From assembly GCF_030695525.1 (NCBI RefSeq), contig NZ_JAUYSS010000054.1:1-64000 (forward strand): DNA of 64,000 bases. Direction: 5' to 3'. Both the position numbers and the translations under genes were made by a program. The notes beneath the pieces were generated by a model that was given only the letters and a program-made list of their open reading frames with translations, made no database searches and was not told the DNA's origin. Source of the DNA: Daejeonella sp. (GTDB lineage: Bacteria > Bacteroidota > Bacteroidia > Sphingobacteriales > Sphingobacteriaceae). Below are positions 7,763 to 16,226 of the stretch, one piece after another (positions within the stretch are counted from its first letter, which is position 1; every line of letters begins with the position of its first letter).

Positions 7763-8451
7763 AATAAGGTCATAAGTTCACTCAAACATGTTATATCCTG
7801 CTCCACATCCCCTGGTTTTTCCTTTCTTTCAGGATTAAAATAAATAGCTTTCATTCCATAATCCTGTGCTCCCCGAATATCAGCCTCAAGACTATCCCCA
7901 ATCATGATACTTTCAGAAATACCAGCATTTGCGAGACCCAGTGCATGATTAAAAATAGCCCTGTCCGGTTTGTTAAAACCCACTACCTCTGAAATAACGA
8001 CATTTTCGAAATATAAATTGAGACTATTGTTACTGACTTTTAGTTCAGTTGATTCCTTGAACCCATTTGATATCAGATGCAATGAATACCTTTCTTTCAG
8101 GTAACGAAGGGTTTCATGTGCTTTGGGAAATAAATTTGTTTTTGTAGGACAAATAGTGACATAATCATCCTCAAAATGCTGAGGAATAAGATCAGGTGAA
8201 AGTCCGAGGTCAATAAATGTTTTGGAAAATCTGGTTTCCCTGAGCATTTGTTTAGTGATTTTACCCACATGGTATTCTGCCCAAAGCTGATGGTTATTAT
8301 GGGTATAAACTTCAATAAAACGATCTGGAGAATTCAATCCTAGATCCCTGAGTTTATAAGTATGATAAAGTTCATTCAATGTCTCCTCTGCATTTTTATC
8401 AAAGTCCCAGATTGTATGATCCAGATCAAAAAAAAGATGTTTATAGTGCAT
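7759..8451 (-). CDS. yjjG: HAD-family pyrimidine nucleotidase (YjjG-like)
   Basis: A 230-residue HAD hydrolase. The catalytic aspartates Asp9 and Asp11 lie in FFDLDHTIWDF. Motif II is LISNGF, and the GDSLEADIRGAQDYG block carries the motif IV acidic residues. The helical cap, the length and the DHTIWDF start fit the YjjG nucleotidases that dephosphorylate non-canonical pyrimidine nucleotides. It overlaps the DinB-like gene and lies 83 bp from upp, another pyrimidine gene read in the same direction, which fits a nucleotide-housekeeping role. Confidence 0.85.
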   Translation of the reverse strand: MHYKHLFFDLDHTIWDFDKNAEETLNELYHTYKLRDLGLNSPDRFIEVYTHNNHQLWAEYHVGKITKQMLRETRFSKTFIDLGLSPDLIPQHFEDDYVTICPTKTNLFPKAHETLRYLKERYSLHLISNGFKESTELKVSNNSLNLYFENVVISEVVGFNKPDRAIFNHALGLANAGISESIMIGDSLEADIRGAQDYGMKAIYFNPERKEKPGDVEQDITCLSELMTLL

Positions 8452-8534
8452 TAAAACTGATTGCTAAATTTACCTGCAAAGTAACGGATAATAGCCGAAA
8501 AGGGAATGCCTATATTTTCTTTAAAAACAAGGCT

Positions 8535-9179
8535 TTATTCCTTAACACCGAAGGATAAATCACCTGCATCACCCAGACCAGGCACTATGTAGGATTTTGT
8601 AGTCAGTTCTTCATCTACAGAACCAATCCAGAGTTTAGCTTTTGGGAGATTTGCCTTTATGTGTTCAATGCCAACCTTACACGCAATAACCCCTACAATG
8701 TGCAATTCTTTAATCTTATATTGAGCCAATAATTCCTTACAGCAAAGAACCATACTCTCTCCGGTTGCAATCATAGGATCTGCTACAATCAGGATTTTGC
8801 CATCCAGGGATGGAGCAGATATATATTCGATCTTGATAATAAAGTTATGCCCTTTAGTTGTTTTACGATAGGCAGAAATAAAAGCAGAATCGGCCCGGTC
8901 AAAATAGTTTAATAAACCCTGATGAAGAGGTAAGCCAGCTCTCAGAATCGTGGCCAGTACGGGTAGTTCATTCATAACAGGAACCGATGCTGTTCCAAGA
9001 CTAGTCTCAAACTCTGTTTCGGTAAAACTCATAGTCTTACTTATTTCATAGGCGAAAATTTCACCCAAACGCTCCATATTTTTCCGAAAACGCATGCTAT
9101 CCTGCTGAATCTGCGCATCACGCAGTTCGGCGAGAAAATGATTTGCGATTGAGTTGCTTTGATCTAGTATAAATGCCAT
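8535..9179 (-). CDS. upp: Uracil phosphoribosyltransferase
   Basis: Salvages uracil to UMP using PRPP. The frame is open further upstream to 9254, but those residues come from the octamer repeat. I place the start at the ATG at 9179 (MAFILDQSN), giving 214 residues, the usual size. The PRPP-binding loop is ILIVADPMIATGESM, and the uracil-binding C-terminal segment is VPGLGDAGDLSFG. It is read with the yjjG-like gene downstream. Confidence 0.93.
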   Translation of the reverse strand: MAFILDQSNSIANHFLAELRDAQIQQDSMRFRKNMERLGEIFAYEISKTMSFTETEFETSLGTASVPVMNELPVLATILRAGLPLHQGLLNYFDRADSAFISAYRKTTKGHNFIIKIEYISAPSLDGKILIVADPMIATGESMVLCCKELLAQYKIKELHIVGVIACKVGIEHIKANLPKAKLWIGSVDEELTTKSYIVPGLGDAGDLSFGVKE

Positions 9180-9221
9180 GGTTAAATTTAAGGAATAATC
9201 TCTTATTTGGTGAAATTTGTC

Positions 9222-9261
9222 AATGAGCAAATTTGAGAATGAGCAAATTAGCAAATGGGAC
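9222..9261. repeat. Octamer tandem array (opposite orientation)
   Basis: Units AATGAGCA, AATTTGAG, AATGAGCA, AATTAGCA, AATGGGAC: the complement of the ATTTGCTA type. It sits between the divergent upp and uvrB genes. Confidence 0.75.
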
Positions 9262-9298
9262 GAGTGTTTCAGAATGTAATTCTACTACCAACTTTCCT

Positions 9299-9355
9299 CT
9301 GGTCGGTGTTATCACCGTACCAGTAACCCTCTGGTCGGTGTTATCACCGTACCAT
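9299..9355. repeat. Tandem pair of GGTCGGTG/CACCGTACC hairpins
   Basis: Two identical 21-bp imperfect palindromes (9301-9321 and 9333-9353) with arms GGTCGGTG and CACCGTACC and loop TTAT. A third copy is at 15374-15394, next to a longer relative. It is non-coding, in the upp-uvrB divergent spacer. Confidence 0.85.
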
Positions 9356-9365
9356 AATCATCCTA

Positions 9366-9405
9366 CATTTGCTAATTTACTCATTTCCTCATTTTCTAAT
9401 TAACA
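9366..9405. repeat. Octamer tandem array before uvrB
   Basis: Units CATTTGCT, AATTTACT, CATTTCCT, CATTTTCT, AATTAACA. It ends 12 bp before the uvrB -7 box, so it covers the place where a -33 element should be. Confidence 0.75.
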
Positions 9406-9417
9406 ACACTTCTTTGT

Positions 9418-9425
9418 TATCTTTG
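9418..9425 (+). promoter_or_regulatory. uvrB promoter -7 box (TATCTTTG)
   Basis: Perfect match to the Bacteroidota -7 consensus TAnnTTTG. It ends 9 bp before the uvrB ATG, so the transcript would have a leader of only a few bases. No good -33 element was seen. Confidence 0.55.
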
Positions 9426-9434
9426 CCCTATCTT

Positions 9435-11465
9435 ATGGAATTCAAACTCACTTCCGAATATCAACCCACGGGCGACCAGCCGGAGGCGATCAGGCAATTG
9501 GTGGAAGGGGTTAATGCCGGCGAACATTATCAGACCTTGCTTGGTGTAACAGGTTCAGGTAAAACCTTTACCATTGCTAATGTAGTGCAGCAAACACAAA
9601 AACCAATGCTGGTGCTCAGCCATAATAAAACACTTGCAGCCCAGCTTTATGGAGAATTTAAGCAATTTTTTCCTGAAAATGCGGTGAATTATTTTGTATC
9701 CTACTATGATTATTATCAGCCCGAAGCCTATATAGCATCATCCAATACCTATATCGAAAAGGATCTTCAGATTAATGAGGAGATTGAAAAACTCAGGCTG
9801 CGCACAACCTCCTCCCTGATGTCGGGCAGGCGGGATATCATCGTGGTTTCATCCATTTCCTGTATCTATGGTATGGGGAATCCTGAGGATTTCTCAAATT
9901 CAATATTCCGCTTTGCTGTTGGCACCAAAATTAGCCGAAATGCTTTCCTGCACCGCCTGGTTGAAATACTGTATTCCAGAACTACCGTTGATTTCCGCCG
10001 TGGAACATTCAGGGTGAAGGGTGATACTGTGGATATCTACCCGGCATATATGGATTTTGCCTATCGTGTTTCTTTTTATGGGGATGATATCGAAGAGCTA
10101 AGCACAATTGATCCCGCATCGGGAAAAACCCTGGAGAAAATGGATCATCTGGCTATTTTTCCTGCAAATTTATTTGTCACCCCAAAGGATCGGCTTACAC
10201 AATCCATTTGGGCCATTCAGGAGGAACTTGAGGGTCGCAAACAGCAGTTTATTGATGAAAAACGATTTTTAGAGGCTAAAAGACTGGAAGAGCGGGTTAA
10301 CTATGACCTGGAGATGATCCGGGAGTTAGGTTATTGCAGCGGAATTGAAAATTACTCCCGCTTTTTCGATGGGAGAACCCCCGGAATGCGCCCATTCTGC
10401 CTGCTGGATTACTTCCCAAAAGATTACCTGATGGTTATTGATGAAAGCCATGTAACCGTTCCCCAAATCCGGGCGATGTATGGGGGCGACCGTTCCAGAA
10501 AGCTTTCCCTGGTTGATTATGGTTTCCGGCTACCTGCCGCTCTGGATAACCGACCTCTGAACTTTAATGAATTTGAAAAACTTGCCCCGCAAACTATTTA
10601 TGTGAGTGCTACTCCCGGTGATTACGAATTAGAACAAACTGAAGGGGTATTTGTTGAGCAGGTAATCAGGCCCACCGGACTCCTCGATCCGGAAATTGAA
10701 ATCCGGCCAGTTGTAAACCAGGTAGATGACCTGCTTGATGAGATCGATAAAACCGTCAAATTAGGTGATAGGATACTCGTTACCACATTGACCAAACGAA
10801 TGTCTGAAGAGCTTACAAAATATATGAATCGCCTTGGAATTAAGGTGAGATACATTCACTCCGAAGTAAAAACAATGGAGAGAGTTGAAATTCTGCGGGA
10901 TCTGAGGCTCGGGGTTATTGATGTCCTGATTGGGATAAACCTGCTTCGGGAAGGTCTGGATCTTCCGGAAGTTTCGTTAGTAGCAATTCTGGATGCCGAT
11001 AAGGAAGGTTTCCTTCGTTCAGAACGATCATTAATCCAGACTATTGGGCGTGCAGCCCGAAATGACCGTGGACGGGTAATTATGTATGCTGATAAAATTA
11101 CCAATAGTATGCGCGTCACTATCGAGGAAACTAATCGAAGGAGAGAGAAACAGGTCGCATACAATACAAAACATGGTATTACACCTAGGACAGTTGGAAA
11201 ATCCCGGGAAGCAATCATCGAGCAGACTTCCGTAATGGATTTTAAAGGTGGCGTTCAGAAAGCTTACGTTGAGAAGGAAATGACCGATAGTCTCGCAGCT
11301 GATCCTATTGTGCAGTACATGACCAAGTCCGAATTACAGAAATCCATTGATAAAACAAAAAAGGATATGGCATTGGCCGCGAAAGAAATGGACTTTCTTC
11401 TTGCCGCAAAATTACGGGATGAAATGTTTGCATTGGAGAAGGTGATGGAGGAAAGGTTTAGTTAA
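9435..11465 (+). CDS. uvrB: Excinuclease ABC subunit B
   Basis: DNA-damage recognition helicase of nucleotide excision repair. I use the ATG at 9435 (MEFKLTSEYQ) rather than an in-frame start at 9369 that lies in repeat sequence and upstream of the -7 box. The 676 residues are the normal length. Visible are Walker A GVTGSGKT (37-44), the damage-gripping beta-hairpin YYDYYQPEAYI, the Walker B-type box DESH, helicase motif VI QTIGRAARN, and the C-terminal UVR domain (KEMDFLLAAKLRDEM) that binds UvrA/UvrC. It is monocistronic or read with ywbE. Confidence 0.97.
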   Translation: MEFKLTSEYQPTGDQPEAIRQLVEGVNAGEHYQTLLGVTGSGKTFTIANVVQQTQKPMLVLSHNKTLAAQLYGEFKQFFPENAVNYFVSYYDYYQPEAYIASSNTYIEKDLQINEEIEKLRLRTTSSLMSGRRDIIVVSSISCIYGMGNPEDFSNSIFRFAVGTKISRNAFLHRLVEILYSRTTVDFRRGTFRVKGDTVDIYPAYMDFAYRVSFYGDDIEELSTIDPASGKTLEKMDHLAIFPANLFVTPKDRLTQSIWAIQEELEGRKQQFIDEKRFLEAKRLEERVNYDLEMIRELGYCSGIENYSRFFDGRTPGMRPFCLLDYFPKDYLMVIDESHVTVPQIRAMYGGDRSRKLSLVDYGFRLPAALDNRPLNFNEFEKLAPQTIYVSATPGDYELEQTEGVFVEQVIRPTGLLDPEIEIRPVVNQVDDLLDEIDKTVKLGDRILVTTLTKRMSEELTKYMNRLGIKVRYIHSEVKTMERVEILRDLRLGVIDVLIGINLLREGLDLPEVSLVAILDADKEGFLRSERSLIQTIGRAARNDRGRVIMYADKITNSMRVTIEETNRRREKQVAYNTKHGITPRTVGKSREAIIEQTSVMDFKGGVQKAYVEKEMTDSLAADPIVQYMTKSELQKSIDKTKKDMALAAKEMDFLLAAKLRDEMFALEKVMEERFS

Positions 11466-11493
11466 TTGACAGTTGAGAGTTGAGAATGGAGAG
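11466..11493. repeat. Heptamer array after uvrB
   Basis: Units TTGACAG, TTGAGAG, TTGAGAA, TGGAGAG follow the uvrB stop codon immediately. Confidence 0.75.
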
Positions 11494-11557
11494 TTAAATC
11501 CATTTGAAGATTAAAAATTAAATTTAAAATGAACCACCAATTCAATAACAACTAATT

Positions 11558-11743
11558 ATGGACAGAAAAGACATTTACCCCGGACTAGAAGTAGATATCA
11601 TTCTTAAAAAGGACCAGCGCAGTGGCGTCCGAACCAGGGGGATTGTGCAGGCACTGCTAACCAGTGCAGCTTTTCACTCCAGAGGTATAAAAGTGAGGCT
11701 TGAAGACGGACAGATAGGCCGGGTAGTGCAAATATTCCCATAA
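11558..11743 (+). CDS. ywbE: YwbE-family small protein
   Basis: A 61-residue protein matching the YwbE family in length and sequence (start MDRKDIYPGLEVDIILKKDQ, middle GVRTRGIVQALLTS, end GQIGRVVQIFP). The GIKVRLEDGQIGRVVQI ending suggests a small beta-barrel. The function of the family is not known to me. It lies 92 bp after uvrB on the same strand. Confidence 0.85.
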   Translation: MDRKDIYPGLEVDIILKKDQRSGVRTRGIVQALLTSAAFHSRGIKVRLEDGQIGRVVQIFP

Positions 11744-11899
11744 ATCTGTTAAAACCATTGAGCTCAATTCAAACTCCATTCCCAATTTGCTAATCACTGT
11801 TGTCCGGTAAAAATAAAATGTTTAAAAATATCCTTGTAAAAAGTATTGTGAACGATTTTATTTCCTGATTTCAAAAAGCAAGCCCCGCTGTTAGCGCAC

Positions 11900-12129
11900 T
11901 CGCTCAATAGGCCCCGCTTTTAAGCGGGGTATACAAGGGGGATATTCCGGGCTTCAGCCCAAAATAATCCGTTTATACCGGAACACCCCCATCGGGCTTC
12001 AGCCCGATTAAATGTTGTCGGCGCTGAAGCACCGGTTTACGTTATTTTCTAACCTGCTATATGTGGGGCTGAAGCCCGAATTGAATCACTCCGATTACAA
12101 CCCGCCTGAAGGCGGGCCCTATTGAGCGA
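11900..12129. mobile_element. Palindrome island with 12-bp terminal inverted repeats (candidate non-autonomous REP element)
   Basis: A 230-bp block bounded by perfect inverted 12-mers, TCGCTCAATAGG (11900-11911) and CCTATTGAGCGA (12118-12129). Inside are six palindromes: CCCCGCTT/AAGCGGGG (11912-11929), GGGCTTCAGCCC (11949-11960), ATCGGGCT/AGCCCGAT (11991-12008), CGGCGCTGAAGCACCG (12019-12034), GGGCTGAAGCCC (12066-12077) and CCCGCCT/AGGCGGG (12101-12116). The 16-mer at 12019 is the exact reverse complement of the palindrome at 18444-18459 beside the transposase gene. The 11-bp end motif also recurs at 19112 and 19311. The block has no ORF, so mobilisation would be in trans. That it moves is inference. 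Confidence 0.7.
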
Positions 12130-12391
12130 TACTTCTATACCCGAGATTAAAATAATTCAATCATTAAGAAAATACCCTCTTTCCTAAATATGGCAAGAGT
12201 TTCAATTCTGCTGCCGGGCTAAACCTTAATAAAAACTTTCCCCGGACACTAGTAATTTGCTAATTATCTCAATTTGCTAATTGCTATCCCTCATTTACTA
12301 ACCCGATAGCAATCGGGTTGCGAATTAGCTTTAATCGTAATTCCATTGTAACATTTCATCCGATTTGAAACATTTTAAAGAAATTAACGTC
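12130..12391. other. Spacer before the DUF4834 gene
   Basis: AT-rich sequence with a degenerate octamer run (about 12245-12298) and a hairpin AACCCGAT/ATCGGGTT (12300-12319, loop AGCA) like the one at 3386. No gene was seen. Confidence 0.6.
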
Positions 12392-12399
12392 TATATTTG
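12392..12399 (+). promoter_or_regulatory. Promoter -7 box (TATATTTG) of the DUF4834 gene
   Basis: Perfect TAnnTTTG match, 19 bp before the ATG at 12419. A TTTG at 12364-12367 is a possible -33 element, though the 24-bp spacing is somewhat long. Confidence 0.6.
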
Positions 12400-12418
12400 A
12401 GTATTACATTTCGTTATT

Positions 12419-12673
12419 ATGGCAGTTTTAAAGTTTTTATTCATTACTATTTGTATTCTCTGGCTCATCAAAATGATAGCCCGGGTGCTTTTACCATTCG
12501 CTTTCCAAAAAATGATGACAAAAGCACAGAATCAAGCTAATCAACGTTATCAGCAACAACATAACCAAAATCCTGATGGCCGTATCCGTGTAGATTATAT
12601 GCCACCAAAAGACAAAAAACACGATGATCAGGCAGGTGACTTTGTGGAGTATGAGGAAATTAAAAACCCCTGA
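12419..12673 (+). CDS. DUF4834-family small membrane protein
   Basis: An 84-residue protein: one N-terminal membrane helix (FLFITICILWLIKMIARVLL) followed by a charged, Gln/Asn-rich cytoplasmic tail with DGRIRVDYMPPKDKK and an acidic end. Length and pattern fit the Bacteroidota DUF4834 family, of unknown function. It precedes the YfhO-like gene by 170 bp, which has its own -7 box. Confidence 0.75.
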   Translation: MAVLKFLFITICILWLIKMIARVLLPFAFQKMMTKAQNQANQRYQQQHNQNPDGRIRVDYMPPKDKKHDDQAGDFVEYEEIKNP

Positions 12674-12813
12674 TTCCCTTCCCGACTATTCTTTTTTCAT
12701 TTCTGAAGCAGCTTATCAACCAGTTCACGCTCGTATTTTGCCCGAATTACCCAATAATTAAGATTTATTTTCATAAAGCTCGATAACAAGCCTTGCAGGT
12801 TTAAGCTTTTTTC

Positions 12814-12821
12814 TATTTTTG
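12814..12821 (+). promoter_or_regulatory. Promoter -7 box (TATTTTTG) of the YfhO-like gene
   Basis: Perfect TAnnTTTG match 22 bp before the ATG at 12844. A TTG at 12793-12795 stands 18 bp upstream as a plausible -33 core. Confidence 0.6.
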
Positions 12822-12843
12822 GCATTCAACTAATTTAAGCAGA

Positions 12844-15336
12844 ATGAATAACTGGTTTAAACGCAATGGGGTACATCTGGCCATAATAGGAATATTTATC
12901 GCCTTATGTTTTGTGTATTTCAGTCCGGCATTGCAGGGTAAAGCCCTCTATCAGAGTGATGTTCTCATGGCTCAGGGAATGCAAAAGGAAATCATGGATG
13001 TTAAGGCAAAGGATGGTAAAGGGCCTTTATGGACAAATTCCATGTTTGGCGGTATGCCTGCGTTTCAAATATGGGTTCAGTATCCAAACAATGTAACGAG
13101 CTATGTGATTTCATTCTTTAAAACTACATTCCCAAACCCGATCGATACCGTACTTCTTTATCTTTTAGGTGCTTACCTATTGTTCTGCGTTTTAAGAATG
13201 AACCCATGGCTTGCAGCTGCCGGCGCTATCGCATTTGCATTTTCATCATATAATTTCCAGATCATCGATGCCGGTCATAGCAATAAAGCAATGGCTATTG
13301 CATTTTTCCCACCTATTCTGGCAGGAATTATAATGACTTTCAGGAGGCAATACCTTCTTGGTGCTATCTTAACAGCTTTATTCCTTGCAATTGAGATCAG
13401 AACCAACCATATTCAGATGACCTATTATCTGTTTATTGCCCTGCTTATTTATGTTGGAATTGAACTTTATCATGCGGTTAAAACAAAAACCACTCAGGAT
13501 TTTCTGAAATCCTTTGGATACCTCGCTGCTGCTGCTTTGCTTGCAATTGCAGTCAATGCAGGTATGCTCTGGACAACTTATGAATATGGCGCAGAAACTA
13601 TCCGTGGAAAATCTAATTTAAAAACTGAAAAGTCTGAACCAAATAATGGCCTTGACCGTGAATATGCTTACCAATGGAGTCAGGGACTTGGTGAAAGTCT
13701 GACATTTCTGGTGCCGAATGCTTATGGAGGCGCATCCGGCGCAGGAAATCTGGATGAAAATTCAGAAGTTGCAAAAACCCTCGCTACCAGAGGGGTTCCT
13801 GCAGAGCAGCTTATACCCGCCATGCAGCAATTATCGCAGATTGGACTCAGTACATACTGGGGAGATAAACAATTCACTTCCGGCCCATGGTATTTTGGAG
13901 CGATTATCTGCTTCCTGTTCGTACTCGGTTTATTTATTGTAAAAACCAGAATAAAATGGTGGATTCTGAGTGCAAGTCTTTTGTGTCTGCTGCTCTCTTT
14001 CGGAAGGCACCTTCCATTCCTTTCTGATCTGTTCTTTGATTATTTCCCGCTCTACAATAAGTTTAGGGCCGTTGAATCTATCCTGGTTATTACCGCCTTT
14101 CTAATTCCGGTACTGGCAATTCTTGCAGTAAAAGAAGTTGCCTTCCACACAGAAGATCCAAAAAAACTGAACAAAAGCCTTTTAAATAGTTTATACATAA
14201 CCGGCGGACTCTTAATAATCCTAATTGCTGTTCCAACTGTATTACTGGATTTCAAAACACAGAACCATAATGCATTTATTGAACAATTAACTCAAGTAGC
14301 CAGTGGTGACCGGGCATTTGCCGACTCTGTCGCTAAAGCGCTGGTAGATGACAGAATAAGTATGGCAAGGATGGACGCATTACGTTCCCTCTTCTTTATT
14401 CTCGTTGGAGCAGGCTTAATCTGGGCATTGATCAGAAAGAAAATGAACCCAGAGCTCACATTTATAATTTTGGCTGCTGTAATACTTGTTGATATGTGGA
14501 ATATCGACCGACGCTATCTGAATAATGAAAAATTTGTAGATAAGAGTGTTCTCGCGCAACAGTTCAAGACAAGGGATGTGGATCAACTCATTCAAAGGGA
14601 TGGTTCATATTATCGTGTCCTTGATCTTGCTTCCGGAAATCCATTTTCGAATTCAATCCCATCTTACTTTCATAAAAGTATCGGCGGTTATCATGCCGCA
14701 AAATTGAAAAGATATCAGGAGGTTCTGGATAAACAATTTAATGGTGCCATTAATGAAGATGTTCTGGATATGCTGAACACCAAGTATCTGATCACTTCTG
14801 ATCAAAGTGGCCAGAAAGAAACCATGGTAAACCGTGCTACAGCTGCCGGAAATGCCTGGTTTGTACAGTCTGTTGAATATGTTAAAAGTGCGGATGAAGA
14901 AATGCTCGCAATCAGTAGCTTCGATCCAAAAAAGGTAATGGTTGTACATGAAGAGTTCAAGCCGCTAATTGATATAAAAAAGGTTGGCTACGACGGAAAC
15001 GCTTTCATCAGACTTACAAATTACCATCCTGATCATATGACCTATGAATATTCCTCTGGCCGTGATGCTCTTGCCGTATTTTCAGAAGTATGGTATGATA
15101 AAGGCTGGAATGCCTATGTTGACGGAGAGAAAATCCCTTATTTCAGAGCGGATTATCTTTTAAGAGCTGCCCAATTACCCGGAGGAAACCATAAACTCGA
15201 ATTCAAATTTGAACCGACGTCTTATTATACAGGGGAAACTATTTCACTTATCGCTTCAATCCTGCTTGTTCTGGGTTTGGCATATGCAATCTATACAGAA
15301 AACCGGAGAAGGACCCCGGAGCCGGCAAAAGCATGA
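12844..15336 (+). CDS. YfhO-like large polytopic membrane protein
   Basis: An 830-residue protein with many membrane helices in the first 550 residues (for example VHLAIIGIFIALCFVYFSPAL and VLLYLLGAYLLFCVLRM), a soluble domain from about 560 to 790 and one last helix (ISLIASILLVLGLAYAIY). This layout fits the YfhO family, related to GT-C glycosyltransferases. Some Gram-positive members glycosylate wall or lipid polymers. The position just before a glycan gene cluster fits a sugar-transfer role, but the substrate is unknown. Confidence 0.8.
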   Translation: MNNWFKRNGVHLAIIGIFIALCFVYFSPALQGKALYQSDVLMAQGMQKEIMDVKAKDGKGPLWTNSMFGGMPAFQIWVQYPNNVTSYVISFFKTTFPNPIDTVLLYLLGAYLLFCVLRMNPWLAAAGAIAFAFSSYNFQIIDAGHSNKAMAIAFFPPILAGIIMTFRRQYLLGAILTALFLAIEIRTNHIQMTYYLFIALLIYVGIELYHAVKTKTTQDFLKSFGYLAAAALLAIAVNAGMLWTTYEYGAETIRGKSNLKTEKSEPNNGLDREYAYQWSQGLGESLTFLVPNAYGGASGAGNLDENSEVAKTLATRGVPAEQLIPAMQQLSQIGLSTYWGDKQFTSGPWYFGAIICFLFVLGLFIVKTRIKWWILSASLLCLLLSFGRHLPFLSDLFFDYFPLYNKFRAVESILVITAFLIPVLAILAVKEVAFHTEDPKKLNKSLLNSLYITGGLLIILIAVPTVLLDFKTQNHNAFIEQLTQVASGDRAFADSVAKALVDDRISMARMDALRSLFFILVGAGLIWALIRKKMNPELTFIILAAVILVDMWNIDRRYLNNEKFVDKSVLAQQFKTRDVDQLIQRDGSYYRVLDLASGNPFSNSIPSYFHKSIGGYHAAKLKRYQEVLDKQFNGAINEDVLDMLNTKYLITSDQSGQKETMVNRATAAGNAWFVQSVEYVKSADEEMLAISSFDPKKVMVVHEEFKPLIDIKKVGYDGNAFIRLTNYHPDHMTYEYSSGRDALAVFSEVWYDKGWNAYVDGEKIPYFRADYLLRAAQLPGGNHKLEFKFEPTSYYTGETISLIASILLVLGLAYAIYTENRRRTPEPAKA

Positions 15337-15373
15337 TCCCGTCATTTTCGATGAGCGGAAATAATTTCCCTAT

Positions 15374-15394
15374 GGTCGGTGTTATCACCGTACC
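15374..15394. repeat. GGTCGGTG/CACCGTACC hairpin, third copy
   Basis: Same 21-bp sequence as at 9301 and 9333. It lies between the convergent YfhO-like and glycosyltransferase genes. Confidence 0.85.
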
Positions 15395-15411
15395 ATAAGG
15401 AACTCACATCT

Positions 15412-15438
15412 TGTGGTCGGTGAAAAACACCGACCACA
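15412..15438. terminator. 11-bp perfect hairpin between convergent genes
   Basis: Arms TGTGGTCGGTG and CACCGACCACA with a loop of five A residues. It stands 75 bp after the YfhO-like stop and 36 bp beyond the stop of the opposite glycosyltransferase gene. It could stop or stabilise both transcripts, but lacks a strong T run. It is a perfect relative of the GGTCGGTG repeats. Confidence 0.5.
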
Positions 15439-15473
15439 GGAGCGAAACGTAAAACTTACAACTTATTACTCCC

Positions 15474-16226
15474 TCAATCATTCGTCCTCCTATGCTTCAG
15501 GTAGTAAAAAGCCAACTTGCCTGCAATAACCAAATGATTAAATACATTGGGAATAAGCCCGTAATGCTTTGAAAAAATATGGAAACGCTCAATCAAACTC
15601 TGACGGTGCTTCTTTTTTGACATTCCACCAACCAGATACTTTGCTACATACATTCTCGTATTAACAATCTTTCCGGCCTTTTTAGCAGCCTTAATAATCC
15701 AATCAATATCTGCACTCAGTTTATATTGGGAATCATAAGGCTCGGTCAGCGACTTACGAATATAAATTGCCTGGTGACTGATGCTCATCCCATATTTAAA
15801 ATCTTTCCAGGTAAAAGTTTCAGGAGCTTTATGCCTTCTTTGTCCGAGACTTTTCCAGTCTTCATCATACATTTCTGTCTCACCATAATAGATATCAGCA
15901 TCTGGAGCGGAGGCAAATACATTTTCAACAGTTTCAGAGGCATATAATTCATCACCTGAATTCATAAACAAAATATAATCACCAGAAGCTAGTGATAGTC
16001 CTTTGTTCATCGCATCATAAATACCCTTATCCTTTTCAGAAATCAGTTTAGCCAATCTGCCCTCATATTTTTTCAAAATTTCCAGAGTCCCATCAGTAGA
16101 GGCGCCATCAATTACCAGGTATTCAATGTTAGGGTAGGTTTGATTCAACACCGACAGAACCGTTCGTTCAATATCCCGGACATTGTTATAAACAATCGTA
16201 ACGACAGTTAATTTAGGCTGGAACAT
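15474..16226 (-). CDS. Family 2 glycosyltransferase
   Basis: A 250-residue GT-A transferase. The N-terminal TVVTIVYNNVRDIERTVLSV and IEYLVIDGASTDGT segments bind the nucleotide sugar. The metal-binding DxD position appears as NSGDELY, followed by a histidine-containing acceptor region (MSISHQAIYIRK). This resembles WcaE-type exopolysaccharide transferases. Its start overlaps the end of the upstream GT4 gene by 14 bp, so the two are translated together. The sugar and acceptor cannot be named. Confidence 0.88.
   Translation of the reverse strand: MFQPKLTVVTIVYNNVRDIERTVLSVLNQTYPNIEYLVIDGASTDGTLEILKKYEGRLAKLISEKDKGIYDAMNKGLSLASGDYILFMNSGDELYASETVENVFASAPDADIYYGETEMYDEDWKSLGQRRHKAPETFTWKDFKYGMSISHQAIYIRKSLTEPYDSQYKLSADIDWIIKAAKKAGKIVNTRMYVAKYLVGGMSKKKHRQSLIERFHIFSKHYGLIPNVFNHLVIAGKLAFYYLKHRRTND

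Noticed and set aside
9180-9254. Longer N-terminus for upp
   Set aside because: The added residues derive from the octamer array; 214 residues from the ATG at 9179 is the family size.
9369-9434. Upstream in-frame start for uvrB adding 22 residues
   Set aside because: It lies in the octamer repeat and upstream of the -7 box; the family N-terminus begins at the ATG at 9435.
10856-11218. A 120-codon open frame antisense to uvrB, rich in Arg and Ser
   Set aside because: Typical shadow of a conserved gene; no start signals.
12697-12774. A 25-residue minus-strand ORF (starts MKINLNYWVIRAKYER) between the DUF4834 and YfhO-like genes
   Set aside because: Complete but very short, no promoter box on that strand and no known relative; not enough to call a gene.
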